From contig NZ_PYGF01000001.1 in the NCBI RefSeq assembly GCF_003014575.1, positions 186,001 to 250,000 of the forward strand: a stretch of DNA of 64,000 nucleotides, in the 5' to 3' direction. The notes beneath the pieces were generated by a model. It was given only the letters and a program-made list of their open reading frames with translations, did not search any database and had not been told where the DNA came from. The DNA comes from Cecembia rubra (lineage in GTDB: Bacteria; Bacteroidota; Bacteroidia; Cytophagales; Cyclobacteriaceae). The position numbers and the translations under genes are program-made. Below are positions 18,801-26,365 of this stretch, in pieces (position 1 is the first letter of the stretch; each line of letters begins with the position of its first letter).

Positions 18801-19231
18801 TTAATGGTGGAGATGTGATCAGTGGCCGGAGGATCTTCTTCCAGTCCCAGACTGGTCAATGTATGCGTTGTCATGCATATGATGACATGGGCGGTAATGT
18901 TGGGCCAACTATGAATGGAATAGGCAGGAAATTAAGTAGGCAACAACTTTTGGAATCTTTGATAGATCCCAGCAAGCGGATTGCTCCTGGATATGGTATG
19001 GTGACATTAGACTTGAAAGGAGATAAAAGGGTCATTGGAATTCTAGTGGAGGAAAATAGTCAGACGATGTTGGTTTCCAGAGGCAATCAACCTGATACCT
19101 TGATACGGAAATCGGACGTGACAGAAAGAAAAAATGCTCCTTCGAGCATGCCTGATATGAAGGCAGTGTTAAGTCGACGTGAGATCAGGGACTTAGTGGC
19201 TTATTTGGCTACCCTCAAAGAAGACTTTTAA
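15812..19231 (+). CDS. Lipoprotein dehydrogenase: propeller, HEAT repeats, cytochrome c
   Basis: A 1139-residue lipoprotein with lipobox IFWSC at about residues 23-27. The N-terminal ~450 residues are a PQQ-dehydrogenase-like beta-propeller of the membrane-bound dehydrogenase class (VGPDGRIYWAIGDIGF, PTGIAFGPDGALYAADW), including DTNGDGLADW and DKNGDGIMDE calcium-binding-like loops. Residues ~500-960 are HEAT/PBS lyase-like repeats (RAQAAKWLGDIR, VRLGAVLALRRM). A C-terminal heme-binding module has CMRCH at about 1015-1019. This architecture is common in Planctomycetes and Bacteroidota and is thought to oxidise sugars or polyols and pass electrons to cytochromes; substrate is unknown. Its stop codon overlaps the start of the PIG-L gene by one base, implying translational coupling. 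Confidence 0.9.
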   Translation: MKTIVRFLPFSMMAGLCIFIFWSCKNSPSEPVDLMIKQMDHEEVRRMAEELESVSSPTLKEGLSMSIWAVDSLIVDPISIDMDEFGTLYYTSSGRLGKVEFDIRGHQDWEIESISLQSIEEKRAFLRKELSPERSEVNKWLKDYNNDGSHDWRDMLEIKESVYRVKDTNGDGLADWSQKMVEDFHEEVTDIAAAVLKFEDNLYVGVGPDFWKLKDKNGDGIMDEKESLSHGYGIHIGFGAHGMSGATVGPDGRIYWAIGDIGFNGVDKTGKQWKYPNRGVVVRANPDGSDFEVFAMGVRNTHEFVFDDYNNLISVDNDGDHRGESERLVYLVNGSDTGWRINWQFGKYRDPDNNSYKVWMDEKLYIPRHEGQAAYITPCIINYVNGPTGMLYNPGTALGPRWKNSFFVVEFVGNPARSGIHAFKLKPKGATFELAETEMIQSGMLPTGIAFGPDGALYAADWINGWGNKNYGRIWKIEDEEGKNWEARKETQRLITMDYSKMTDVELEDHLFYEDQRIRRKAQFELAKRGDKGAAVFAKVMNQKGNQLARINAIVGMSQVARMKDMKHAKTLIPLLKDADPEIRAQAAKWLGDIRFKEAGEYLLALLVDDYPRATFFAAEAIGRVGYKPGFPALVALLERNENQDAYIRHAASYAMASLDEPEQLIELANHYSKAVRLGAVLALRRMEHPGIKEFLRDNDEYILTEVARAINDDFSIEEALPELGNLLVKTKFSNEPLIRRAINANLRVGTEQAMQNLIAYMLKPEAPVVLRQEAIDALGTWTKPSVLDRVDGRYRGEVKRDGALVKTAAKDALIQLLADSQEGLRLSSVNAIGRLAIMPAEKNLLTMVANDRSPSVKTAALQALAKMQSEKTPEAIEKSIADADKSVRVSGLKLLDQLDIDKSLKVNLLSDIIVRRTTEEKQAAILALGKIPAEFSGPTFELLLDQMGSGKLDQDVLLELIEAVEKNAAPSISQKYKEASEKLWKGDVLASYQSSLNGGDVISGRRIFFQSQTGQCMRCHAYDDMGGNVGPTMNGIGRKLSRQQLLESLIDPSKRIAPGYGMVTLDLKGDKRVIGILVEENSQTMLVSRGNQPDTLIRKSDVTERKNAPSSMPDMKAVLSRREIRDLVAYLATLKEDF

Positions 19232-20088
19232 TGAAACATATCGGTCTTATATTGGCAGTAAGTATCCTTGTAATTATGGTACTTACTGCTTTTTTTATGC
19301 TGTTTGCAAGGTTTATGATTCAGGATTCGAGTATTCCGGTGAGATCAGGATTGATTGATTCCTCATCTTCTAAAACCATCATGACATTTTTTGCCCATCC
19401 AGATGATGAAATAGCGATAGGAGGTACTTTGCTGGATGCAAGCAAAGCTGGTCATAAGGTAGTACTGGTTTGTCTCACTAAGGGAGAGGCTGGCCCTACA
19501 GGGGGGATGGTAGAAAGAAACCAATTAGCTCAAGTACGTGCAGAAGAACTTAGAAGGGTGGCAGGAATTATTGGTGCTGAGGCATTGGAGATTTTTGATT
19601 TTCCTGATTCAAAACTGGATCAGGTAGAATTTCGGGAGATTAAAGAATTGGCTATCCATATGATTGAAAAATATCAGCCGGATTATTTGATCACTTATGA
19701 CAGCAGGATAGGTCTATATGGTCATAAAGATCATAGGGTTGTTTCTAAAGCCATGGAAGAAATTTATTTAGAAAGGAAAGGAAGCCATGCTTTTCCTGTT
19801 AAACAATATTTTCAGGTCACACTTTGCAAAAAACAGATTGAGATAGCAATGAAGTTATCCTCAGGATTTCAAAGAAACTATCCTAAAGAAGGGCCTGGTC
19901 TGCCGGTTCCTGATTTTGCTGTAAGGACGACACAATATTTTCCTGACTTATTGAATATGATTTCGGCCCATGCTACTCAACATGAGGTTTTGGGAGACTT
20001 TTTTCCTTATTATGACAAAATTCCAGTTTGGATATATGGGAGGATTTTTGACAGGGAATATTTTTATCAGTTCAAGGAAAACGAATAA
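19231..20088 (+). CDS. PIG-L/LmbE-family deacetylase
   Basis: A 285-residue protein with an N-terminal hydrophobic segment (about 5-30) acting as membrane anchor or uncleaved signal, then a PIG-L domain. The zinc motif AHPDDE is at 55-60 and the second metal site is in YGHKDHR. The family removes acetyl groups from N-acetylglucosamine-containing lipids, thiols or glycans. Translation is coupled to the upstream dehydrogenase by an ATG overlapping its TAA. That pairing suggests that deacetylation and oxidation act on the same periplasmic carbohydrate, which is inference. Confidence 0.88.
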   Translation: MKHIGLILAVSILVIMVLTAFFMLFARFMIQDSSIPVRSGLIDSSSSKTIMTFFAHPDDEIAIGGTLLDASKAGHKVVLVCLTKGEAGPTGGMVERNQLAQVRAEELRRVAGIIGAEALEIFDFPDSKLDQVEFREIKELAIHMIEKYQPDYLITYDSRIGLYGHKDHRVVSKAMEEIYLERKGSHAFPVKQYFQVTLCKKQIEIAMKLSSGFQRNYPKEGPGLPVPDFAVRTTQYFPDLLNMISAHATQHEVLGDFFPYYDKIPVWIYGRIFDREYFYQFKENE

Positions 20089-20100
20089 TTTATGGGTTGG

Positions 20101-20793
20101 TTACCACAAATATAGCCTGTAGAATAATTGCAACTGGACCGCAATGTCTGATTTCACTCTTTTTTGCTGCCTACTGTTTCCTTCCATATTCGCAAAAGGG
20201 CTGATAAGCATGGCACTTTCAAGACCGATCTCACCATTCATGTTTGGAACTTCAATAAATGCCCCGGCTCTCAAAGGAAAATAGACCCCTGTGTTGCTTG
20301 CATTAGAAATCACCGTTGTATAACTATCTTCTGAATAAATTCTAGTTTCGTCTTTTCTAATAGAATGAAAAACTCCCAAACCAGCTCCAGCATATACTTT
20401 GATTAAGGAAGGAAGAAAACCTCTCCTGTCTGGGTTAAAAATAAATGTAGGCATTGCATCAGCAAAAATCAAACTTCCATTAAAAGCAAATGGATATCCT
20501 GCTTCTGATATTCTTCTTTTGGCCCTTTCATTATAAAAATCACCACTTCCAATCATTTGCCAGCCTAAAGTTCCCCGGAAATCCCAATAGGGCCCCAAAT
20601 ATTTTGTAAAGTCAAGACTTGCAGCAGGTAATATTTTAAATTTAAAATCACTCATTACACCTGTATTGTCACCATATAAAAAGGAAGGTCCAACACCTAT
20701 TCCAATTTTATCTGCTCTGGCCATTGATCTTTGGGCATAAGTGGAATAATTTATGGATAAAAAAAGACCTAAAAGGGTAAGGATTTTTTTCAT
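20101..20793 (-). CDS. Outer-membrane beta-barrel protein, unknown family
   Basis: A 230-residue protein with signal peptide (1-20, ending TYAQ) and repeated amphipathic strands (IGIGVGPSFLYGD, WDFRGTLGWQMIGSGDF, VYAGAGLGVFHSI, AVQLQLFYRLYLW). The terminal aromatic residue fits recognition by the BAM machine. Function is unknown; it resembles general porin-like outer-membrane beta-barrel domains. It is convergent with the PIG-L gene with only 12 nt between. A promoter candidate lies at 20859-20886. Confidence 0.75.
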   Translation of the reverse strand: MKKILTLLGLFLSINYSTYAQRSMARADKIGIGVGPSFLYGDNTGVMSDFKFKILPAASLDFTKYLGPYWDFRGTLGWQMIGSGDFYNERAKRRISEAGYPFAFNGSLIFADAMPTFIFNPDRRGFLPSLIKVYAGAGLGVFHSIRKDETRIYSEDSYTTVISNASNTGVYFPLRAGAFIEVPNMNGEIGLESAMLISPFANMEGNSRQQKRVKSDIAVQLQLFYRLYLW

Positions 20794-20858
20794 TGTACTT
20801 TTGAAATTTCAAATAAAGAGATTAACCTTCTGCCCGAAATCGCAATAATTAAATTGTG

Positions 20859-20886
20859 CAAAGGTTAAGTTTTAATTTTATCACAA
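20859..20886 (-). promoter_or_regulatory. Candidate promoter of barrel gene at 20101-20793
   Basis: Read on the minus strand, TTG (20886-20884), a 17-nt spacer and AACCTTTG (20866-20859) match the Bacteroidota -33/-7 pattern with one mismatch in the -7 box (A for T). It implies a 5' leader of about 60 nt. Confidence 0.4.
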
Positions 20887-20962
20887 CTATCTAATTTTTT
20901 GTGATTTTTTCTATAAATTTTAGATTGATAGACAAATTTTCAATTGTAATAATACCACAATT

Positions 20963-21235
20963 TCATTGGAGTTTCAACAAATTAATGACTAGCATGGCAT
21001 AACCATTCAAAAACTCCATTTTAAAGCCATTGCTATCAAACTTCCAGCCTCGGAAATGATGGACTTTTCCTCCGGGGAAAAACTGTCCTAAGAGTAAAAT
21101 ATCCTGGTTTTCTACCAAATTCCCTGTGAAACTTGGACTTATAAAACGGCATTTCCGCTGGGAAAATAAAAACCAGCCAAACCAATATCTAAAATCGGTG
21201 AGAGTGGATATCCCGCCTTTGAAAATATAGAATGA
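20963..21235 (-). pseudogene. Start-less open frame, coding remnant of unknown family
   Basis: On the minus strand 90 codons are open between stops, with no ATG near the 5' end. The product includes DFRYWFGWFLFSQRK, LLLGQFFPGGKVHHFRGWK and LNGYAMLVINLLKLQ, with the tryptophan/phenylalanine/glycine content of a real protein rather than random AT-rich sequence. No family recognised. It lies downstream of the LolA-like pseudogene on the same strand and may be the tail of that gene or of a co-decayed neighbour. Confidence 0.35.
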
Positions 21236-21469
21236 TCAATTATCTGCCATTAAAGGTTGACTAGAAGAAATTATTTTGTTCCTTCCTTCTTCCTGCGGAT
21301 TGTTCAATTATTCAACAACAAAATTAATGTTATTGGGGAAAATCTGATCAAGGAAATTAAAAGCATAATCTCTTAAAAATAGATACTGTATGTGAAAGTG
21401 AAAAGAGTGAAAATGGCTCAATCCCATTTACCTTTACCATCTCAGATCGATCACCGCTCCAAAGTCTTA

Positions 21470-21880
21470 CTAAAGACAGTTCCGAAAATGCCAAAAGAAA
21501 TGACCAGTGGATGACATAATAATCATAATTTCCCTGTTTTCCGTTCGTGAAAGGCTATGGTTATAATCTTCCACCAATGAACTTTCCTTCACAAGATTAT
21601 CATTGGAAAAATCTGAACCCATCCAGGATTGGGACATCATTGAAAGAGGCAATTAAATGGTCCTTAAAAATTGGGTAGCCAGTTCCAGATTTCCTTTTGT
21701 CTTTTCAAAAATGAAGTTCCTTTGTCCCTTTCTGTTTTCAGGAGAAGTGATTTTAATCATAGCAAAATATCTTCCTTTGGACTAGCTTTTAATGCCTAAG
21801 GTCCGGGAAAATCTTGGGTTGACAATTTCCAGTTCCATAGCAATGGTCGTTGTTTCTGCCTGCATTTTTGTCCATTTCCA
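21470..21880 (-). pseudogene. Broken outer-membrane lipoprotein-sorting (LolA-like) gene
   Basis: Minus-strand pieces line up with the LolA-like outer membrane lipoprotein-sorting family as I recall it. In order they read: IAMELEIVNPRFSRTLGIKS, then TAG (21784-21782) where a tryptophan is expected, SKGRYFAMIKITSPE, a shift into another frame giving KRQKEIWNWLPNF, then back to the first frame after a TAA (21655-21653) for SMMSQSWMGSDFSNDNL and VKESSLVEDYNHS. So there are two in-frame stops and two compensating shifts. Normal members are about 250 residues with a signal peptide; neither the N-terminal signal nor the C-terminal third is recognisable here. The gene is dead, and decay seems old enough to have several lesions but recent enough to read. 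Confidence 0.75.
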
Positions 21881-22146
21881 AAATAATTGAACCGGCATCC
21901 TAGCTATATGAAAAAACACGGTAAAAATAAGGGTATTAACAATTCTAAAGACTTGTTTGCTCAATCCAGAGAGAGGTTTTTCAAGGGATTGTTTTTCAAA
22001 AATTTAAGATCTGAATATTACTCGATGAAAAAAATTACTTTTATCATCTTACATTTTATTAGATCAAATCTTTAAAGCCGGCATTAGAATTCAAATTCTG
22101 GATTTCCTTTATTTAATCAACATTCCTAAGTGAACAAATTGTCAGT

Positions 22147-23400
22147 TTAAAACATCTTCAAAAAATTGGCCATGAAAAATCCAAGATAATTGCCTATAGC
22201 ATAACCTACAATGCCAATTGTTATTCCTGATATAATGATGTTTTTATTGCCCAAAGCACCTGCAATTACTGGGACAAATGGAGGAGAGCAGATAAAAGAA
22301 ACCGAGGTGATCATGGTGGTATCTGCATCAATTTTAAATATCCTACTCAATAATAAATGCAAGGACAGTGAACCAAAGACAGCTAATGAAATATAGCCAA
22401 GCAATTCAGGATTGAACTCAGTTAAGGCCCGTATATCCGCCATTGAAGCTACTACTACACTAAAAATCAATATAAAGTACATCCCTGTTTCAAAAGTAAG
22501 TGGTATTTTATTTATTGCATTTACGGTAGAGGCAAGAATGGCCAGAGTCGTTATGGTTAAGATAGTAACTACCATCAACATGCTTTCAGGAACAGATAAC
22601 CCCAAGCCCGCACCTAAGACTACTATGAGTAAAGCATAGCCTATACCAAGTAAGATGTGCTTGGCTTTATTTCCTGACTTAAATGTGCTCATGTTTCTAT
22701 CAGGTATTTCACCTATTTGGGAAGGATTTTTGGGGAATTGAGGTAGGAATTTGCCAAAAAGATTTTTTCCAAAAGTCACTAGAAAGCTTAAATAAAAGAC
22801 CCCAATGACCAGATCATATGTATGGGTGAGAATATATGTACCTGGATCCACATCCAGCATCATCTTTAGAGAAGCCAAATTGGGAGTCCCACCGGTATAA
22901 ACTCCGACCAAAAGGCCTGCTATTTTCCAGAAATCAGGAATTTCACTTTGACGGAATAAAAAATATCCCAGGCAAATCATGCTGATCACAGAGAAAAGTC
23001 CAATGAATAGTGATGCCAAGGTTTTGCCGGCAAGGCTTTTCCATTGTTGGATATTGGAAGAGAAGAGCATAAGAGGGATGGCCAACAATACAGAGACACT
23101 CAGCAGGGCATCTTTCAAACCATAGATTTTAAAAGCCAATAGGTTATTTTCAGTTATTTGACCATTAAAGAAAAGTCCTTCGATTTCTTCCTGACTTGCC
23201 TTAGGATTAATAAGGATAAATTCATTAAGGAAGCTGCCCATCTGGGGCAGAAGGTTAGAATTGCCCAAAATCAGTCCGAAAATATAGGCAATGATAACAG
23301 GTCCAAGTTTCTCCAAAAAAGGAAATTTTCTGCACAGCCATAAAATTAAGGCTGGACTAAGCATGTAGAAAAACAATAAAACTAATAAGGTTAGGGTCAT
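22147..23400 (-). CDS. DUF819 family integral membrane protein
   Basis: A 417-residue inner-membrane protein with about eleven hydrophobic segments. The glycine/proline stretch GLLVGVYTGGTPNLASLK and the later FICSPPFVPVIAGALGNKN are diagnostic of DUF819 (YjcL-like) permease-type proteins. Transport of an unknown solute, possibly an amino acid or organic anion, is inferred from fold; no substrate is established. It is monocistronic and divergent from the pyrophosphatase gene. Confidence 0.88.
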   Translation of the reverse strand: MTLTLLVLLFFYMLSPALILWLCRKFPFLEKLGPVIIAYIFGLILGNSNLLPQMGSFLNEFILINPKASQEEIEGLFFNGQITENNLLAFKIYGLKDALLSVSVLLAIPLMLFSSNIQQWKSLAGKTLASLFIGLFSVISMICLGYFLFRQSEIPDFWKIAGLLVGVYTGGTPNLASLKMMLDVDPGTYILTHTYDLVIGVFYLSFLVTFGKNLFGKFLPQFPKNPSQIGEIPDRNMSTFKSGNKAKHILLGIGYALLIVVLGAGLGLSVPESMLMVVTILTITTLAILASTVNAINKIPLTFETGMYFILIFSVVVASMADIRALTEFNPELLGYISLAVFGSLSLHLLLSRIFKIDADTTMITSVSFICSPPFVPVIAGALGNKNIIISGITIGIVGYAIGNYLGFFMANFLKMF

Positions 23401-23552
23401 GGGCTAATAAATCAATTCAGCAATTTATCAAATGCAAATAAAATTCATTCATTATTACCTTTAAAATGATTTTACATTACACTTCATTAAGGAGGCTGTT
23501 CTGACAAAATAAAGTTCTGTGAACAAAAAAGTATGAGATTTATCTCTTTTGA

Positions 23553-23582
23553 TTGCTAGATATTTGAATAATAATATCTTTG
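23553..23582 (+). promoter_or_regulatory. Promoter of the membrane pyrophosphatase gene
   Basis: TTG (23553-23555), a 19-nt spacer and TATCTTTG (23575-23582) match the Bacteroidota consensus exactly. Transcription would start near 23588. That rules out the in-frame TTG at 23580 as a start and supports the ATG at 23622. Confidence 0.7.
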
Positions 23583-23621
23583 TCGGATCGAAAATTTGAC
23601 AGTAAACGCAAAATAAGTTTT

Positions 23622-25841
23622 ATGGAACAAATGTTTATTTATTTGGTGCCCTTATTGGGGATTATTGGCCTTATTGTGATGGCTATCAAATCTGCTTGGG
23701 TGACTAAGCAGGAAACAGGAGACGAGAACATGATGGAATTGGCCGGGTATGTGGCCAAAGGTGCCATGGCTTTCTTAAAAGCTGAGTGGAAAATCCTATT
23801 CTATTTTGTTGTCATAGCCTCAATTATCCTAGGTTGGTCTGGGACTTTGGTTGAAAATTCCAGTCCGATCATTGCCATTTCATTTGTAATTGGCGCTGTC
23901 CTATCTGCGTTTGCCGGTTATTTGGGGATGAACATTGCTACAAAGGCCAATGTCAGAACTACCCAAGCTGCAAAGACTAGCCTGAAAAATGCATTGAATG
24001 TTTCCTTTACAGGTGGAACTGTAATGGGACTTGGTGTAGCGGGCCTTGCCGTATTAGGTATGGGCTCCTTGTTCATTGTATTCTATAACATGTTTGTCGT
24101 TTCTACCGGAGGAGATGTAAATGGGGCAGCCATGGAAACAGCTCTTGAAGTATTGGCAGGGTTTTCATTGGGAGCCGAGTCTATTGCTTTGTTTGCCCGT
24201 GTAGGAGGAGGTATTTATACTAAAGCCGCTGACGTTGGTGCTGATCTTGTAGGAAAAGTAGAGGCAGGTATTCCAGAAGATGATGTAAGGAACCCAGCTA
24301 CCATTGCCGATAATGTGGGGGATAACGTAGGTGACGTGGCAGGTATGGGTGCAGACCTTTTCGGATCTTATGTAGCCACAATTCTAGCCTCCATGGTATT
24401 GGGTAGAGAAATAGTTTCAGCTGACAATTTCGGTGGAATTGCCCCAGTGCTATTACCTTTGGTGATTGCTGGCTTAGGCTTGATGTTCTCTATTGTTGGG
24501 ACCTTCTTTGTGAAAATTGCAAATGATTCTTCCAGTGTTCAGGCAGCCTTGAATAGAGGTAACTGGATTTCAATATTGTTGACAGTAGCAGCATCCTATC
24601 CGCTGATTATGTATATGTTGCCTGAAGGTGACTTGGTACTTTCTAGAGGTGGTTCAATTGCATTTACCAAAATGGGTGTTTTTGGAGCAGTAGTTATTGG
24701 TTTGATCGTAGGTGCCTTAATGAGTATGATTACGGAGTATTACACTTCTATGGGTAAAAAACCTGTGAACTCCATCATCAAGCAATCTTCAACTGGACAT
24801 GCCACTAATATTATCGGTGGGCTTTCAGTAGGAATGGAATCTACTGTAGCACCTATCATAGTCTTAGCTGCTGGTATCTACAGTTCCTTCCTTGTTGCTG
24901 GCCTTTATGGTGTGGCCATTGCAGCTGCCGGTATGATGGCAACCACTGCAATGCAATTAGCGATTGATGCTTTCGGTCCTATAGCTGATAATGCAGGTGG
25001 TATTGCTGAAATGTCAGGATTGCCTAAAGAAGTGAGAGAAAGAACCGATATCTTGGATGCAGTAGGTAATACGACAGCTGCCACAGGGAAAGGTTTTGCC
25101 ATTGCTTCAGCTGCATTGACCGCTTTGGCCTTGTTTGCTGCATATGTGGGGATTGCCGGTATTAATTCCATAGATATTTACAAGGCTGATGTCCTTGCAG
25201 GTCTTTTTGTTGGCGCTATGATTCCATTTATTTTCTCTTCTTTGGCCATCGCTGCTGTTGGACGTGCTGCGATGGATATGGTCAATGAAGTTAGGAGACA
25301 ATTCAGAGAAATTCCAGGTATAATGGAATATAAAGCAAAGCCCGAGTATGAGAAGTGTGTTGAGATTTCAACCAAGGCATCTATCCGCGAGATGGTAGCT
25401 CCAGGTGCGATTGCATTGTTAGCTCCGATGATTGTTGGATTTGCTTTTGGTCCTGAAGTATTAGGTGGGTTGTTAGCGGGTATTACTGTGTCTGGTGTAT
25501 TGATGGGAATTTTCCAAAACAATGCAGGTGGCGCTTGGGACAATGCTAAAAAATCATTTGAGAAAGGTGTAGAGATCAATGGTAAAATGGAGTACAAAGG
25601 TTCAGATGCACATAAAGCTTCAGTAACAGGAGATACTGTAGGTGATCCTTTCAAGGATACTTCAGGTCCATCTATGAATATTTTGATCAAATTGACTTCT
25701 ATAGTGGCCTTGATCATCGCTCCACATATTTCAGAGGGAGATGCTCACCGTCATGGTAAATTGGAACAGGAAAATGTCAAAGAAATCACTTTGGAACCTG
25801 CCAAAGAAATTGTTAGCATCGAAGAGCTTAAAGTTGATTAA
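23622..25841 (+). CDS. hppA: Membrane-bound ion-pumping pyrophosphatase
   Basis: A 739-residue, ~16-helix inner-membrane enzyme that hydrolyses pyrophosphate and pumps H+ or Na+. Signature motifs are intact: [60 protein letters not shown], and [19 protein letters not shown] near the C-terminus. [18 protein letters not shown] carries alanine where K+-independent enzymes have lysine, so it should be K+-dependent. The segment [15 protein letters not shown] holds the semi-conserved glutamate linked to ion choice; Na+, H+ or dual pumping cannot be settled by eye. The ATG at 23622 is chosen over a TTG 42 nt upstream because the promoter covers the latter. It is monocistronic with its own terminator. 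Confidence 0.93.
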   Translation: MEQMFIYLVPLLGIIGLIVMAIKSAWVTKQETGDENMMELAGYVAKGAMAFLKAEWKILFYFVVIASIILGWSGTLVENSSPIIAISFVIGAVLSAFAGYLGMNIATKANVRTTQAAKTSLKNALNVSFTGGTVMGLGVAGLAVLGMGSLFIVFYNMFVVSTGGDVNGAAMETALEVLAGFSLGAESIALFARVGGGIYTKAADVGADLVGKVEAGIPEDDVRNPATIADNVGDNVGDVAGMGADLFGSYVATILASMVLGREIVSADNFGGIAPVLLPLVIAGLGLMFSIVGTFFVKIANDSSSVQAALNRGNWISILLTVAASYPLIMYMLPEGDLVLSRGGSIAFTKMGVFGAVVIGLIVGALMSMITEYYTSMGKKPVNSIIKQSSTGHATNIIGGLSVGMESTVAPIIVLAAGIYSSFLVAGLYGVAIAAAGMMATTAMQLAIDAFGPIADNAGGIAEMSGLPKEVRERTDILDAVGNTTAATGKGFAIASAALTALALFAAYVGIAGINSIDIYKADVLAGLFVGAMIPFIFSSLAIAAVGRAAMDMVNEVRRQFREIPGIMEYKAKPEYEKCVEISTKASIREMVAPGAIALLAPMIVGFAFGPEVLGGLLAGITVSGVLMGIFQNNAGGAWDNAKKSFEKGVEINGKMEYKGSDAHKASVTGDTVGDPFKDTSGPSMNILIKLTSIVALIIAPHISEGDAHRHGKLEQENVKEITLEPAKEIVSIEELKVD

Positions 25842-26365
25842 TTAGCCCGGAATCAAGAATGCAAGAGGCTGTTTCACATATGAGACAGCCTCTTTCTTTA
25901 TTGGATCTACTAAAATTTGATACCGAAATTTTTCAGTATTTTTTACGCTGTTGATTTAGCCTATATTTTTACCTTCTTGCAACACCGATTTCCTTCTGCC
26001 AATTATGTAATTTTTTCAGATAATCTTGGTTGGAGTTGGACACATTTTTATGAAGCGATTGATGAAATAAAATGCTGAAATTCAAATTTTTGATTGATCT
26101 ATAGTGAAGAGAATTTGAATTTAGATATTTTTTATTTGATCTGGTTAAAAATGTTTTTAAAGAAGGTTCTTGTTTTACAATGGATTACTTTATACTTTGA
26201 ATTTTAAATTTTTCCTGTTTAAATTAAACCAAATCCTGAAAATGACTTAAAATACTGGTTTAAAGTTTAATTTTTTCAGGAAATATTTTGATTGCAGTTG
26301 GTCTGAATGTTCCTCATTCGGTTTGGTTCGATTCTTTCATTTTCTTCAAACAAAAACAATCATTT
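25842..26365. other. Long leader/spacer before susC-like gene
   Basis: This 524-nt spacer holds the hppA terminator and then a long AT-rich leader. CCTGAAAA (26235-26242) and TTTTCAGG (26273-26280) form an 8-bp inverted repeat about 86 nt before the SusC start and could fold in the mRNA. An upstream in-frame TTG at 26288 would add 26 residues lacking signal-peptide character and is not used. No clear TAnnTTTG element was found. Confidence 0.5.
25864..25900 (+). terminator. Intrinsic terminator of hppA
   Basis: A 13-bp stem (AGAGGCTGTTTCA / TGAGACAGCCTCT, one G-T pair) with a 4-nt loop is followed by TTCTTTATT. Confidence 0.85.

Larger units (their letters stand above)
20794..22146. other. 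1.35-kb region of gene decay
   Basis: No intact gene is present. The minus strand carries coding remnants: an open but start-less frame at 20963-21235 and a disrupted LolA-like gene at 21470-21880. The remainder is AT-rich with scattered stop codons. Short ORFs on either strand (for example 21887-22075, plus) have no signs of being real. Confidence 0.6.

Noticed and set aside
21887-22075. 62-codon plus-strand ORF in the decayed region
   Set aside because: It is antisense to the LolA-like remnant region and has a random-looking composition.
23580-23621. TTG start adding 14 residues to the pyrophosphatase
   Set aside because: It overlaps the -7 element, so it would not be in the mRNA; relatives start near MEQxxIYLVP.
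26288-26365. TTG-initiated N-terminal extension of SusC
   Set aside because: It would place 26 polar/aromatic residues before a perfect signal peptide.
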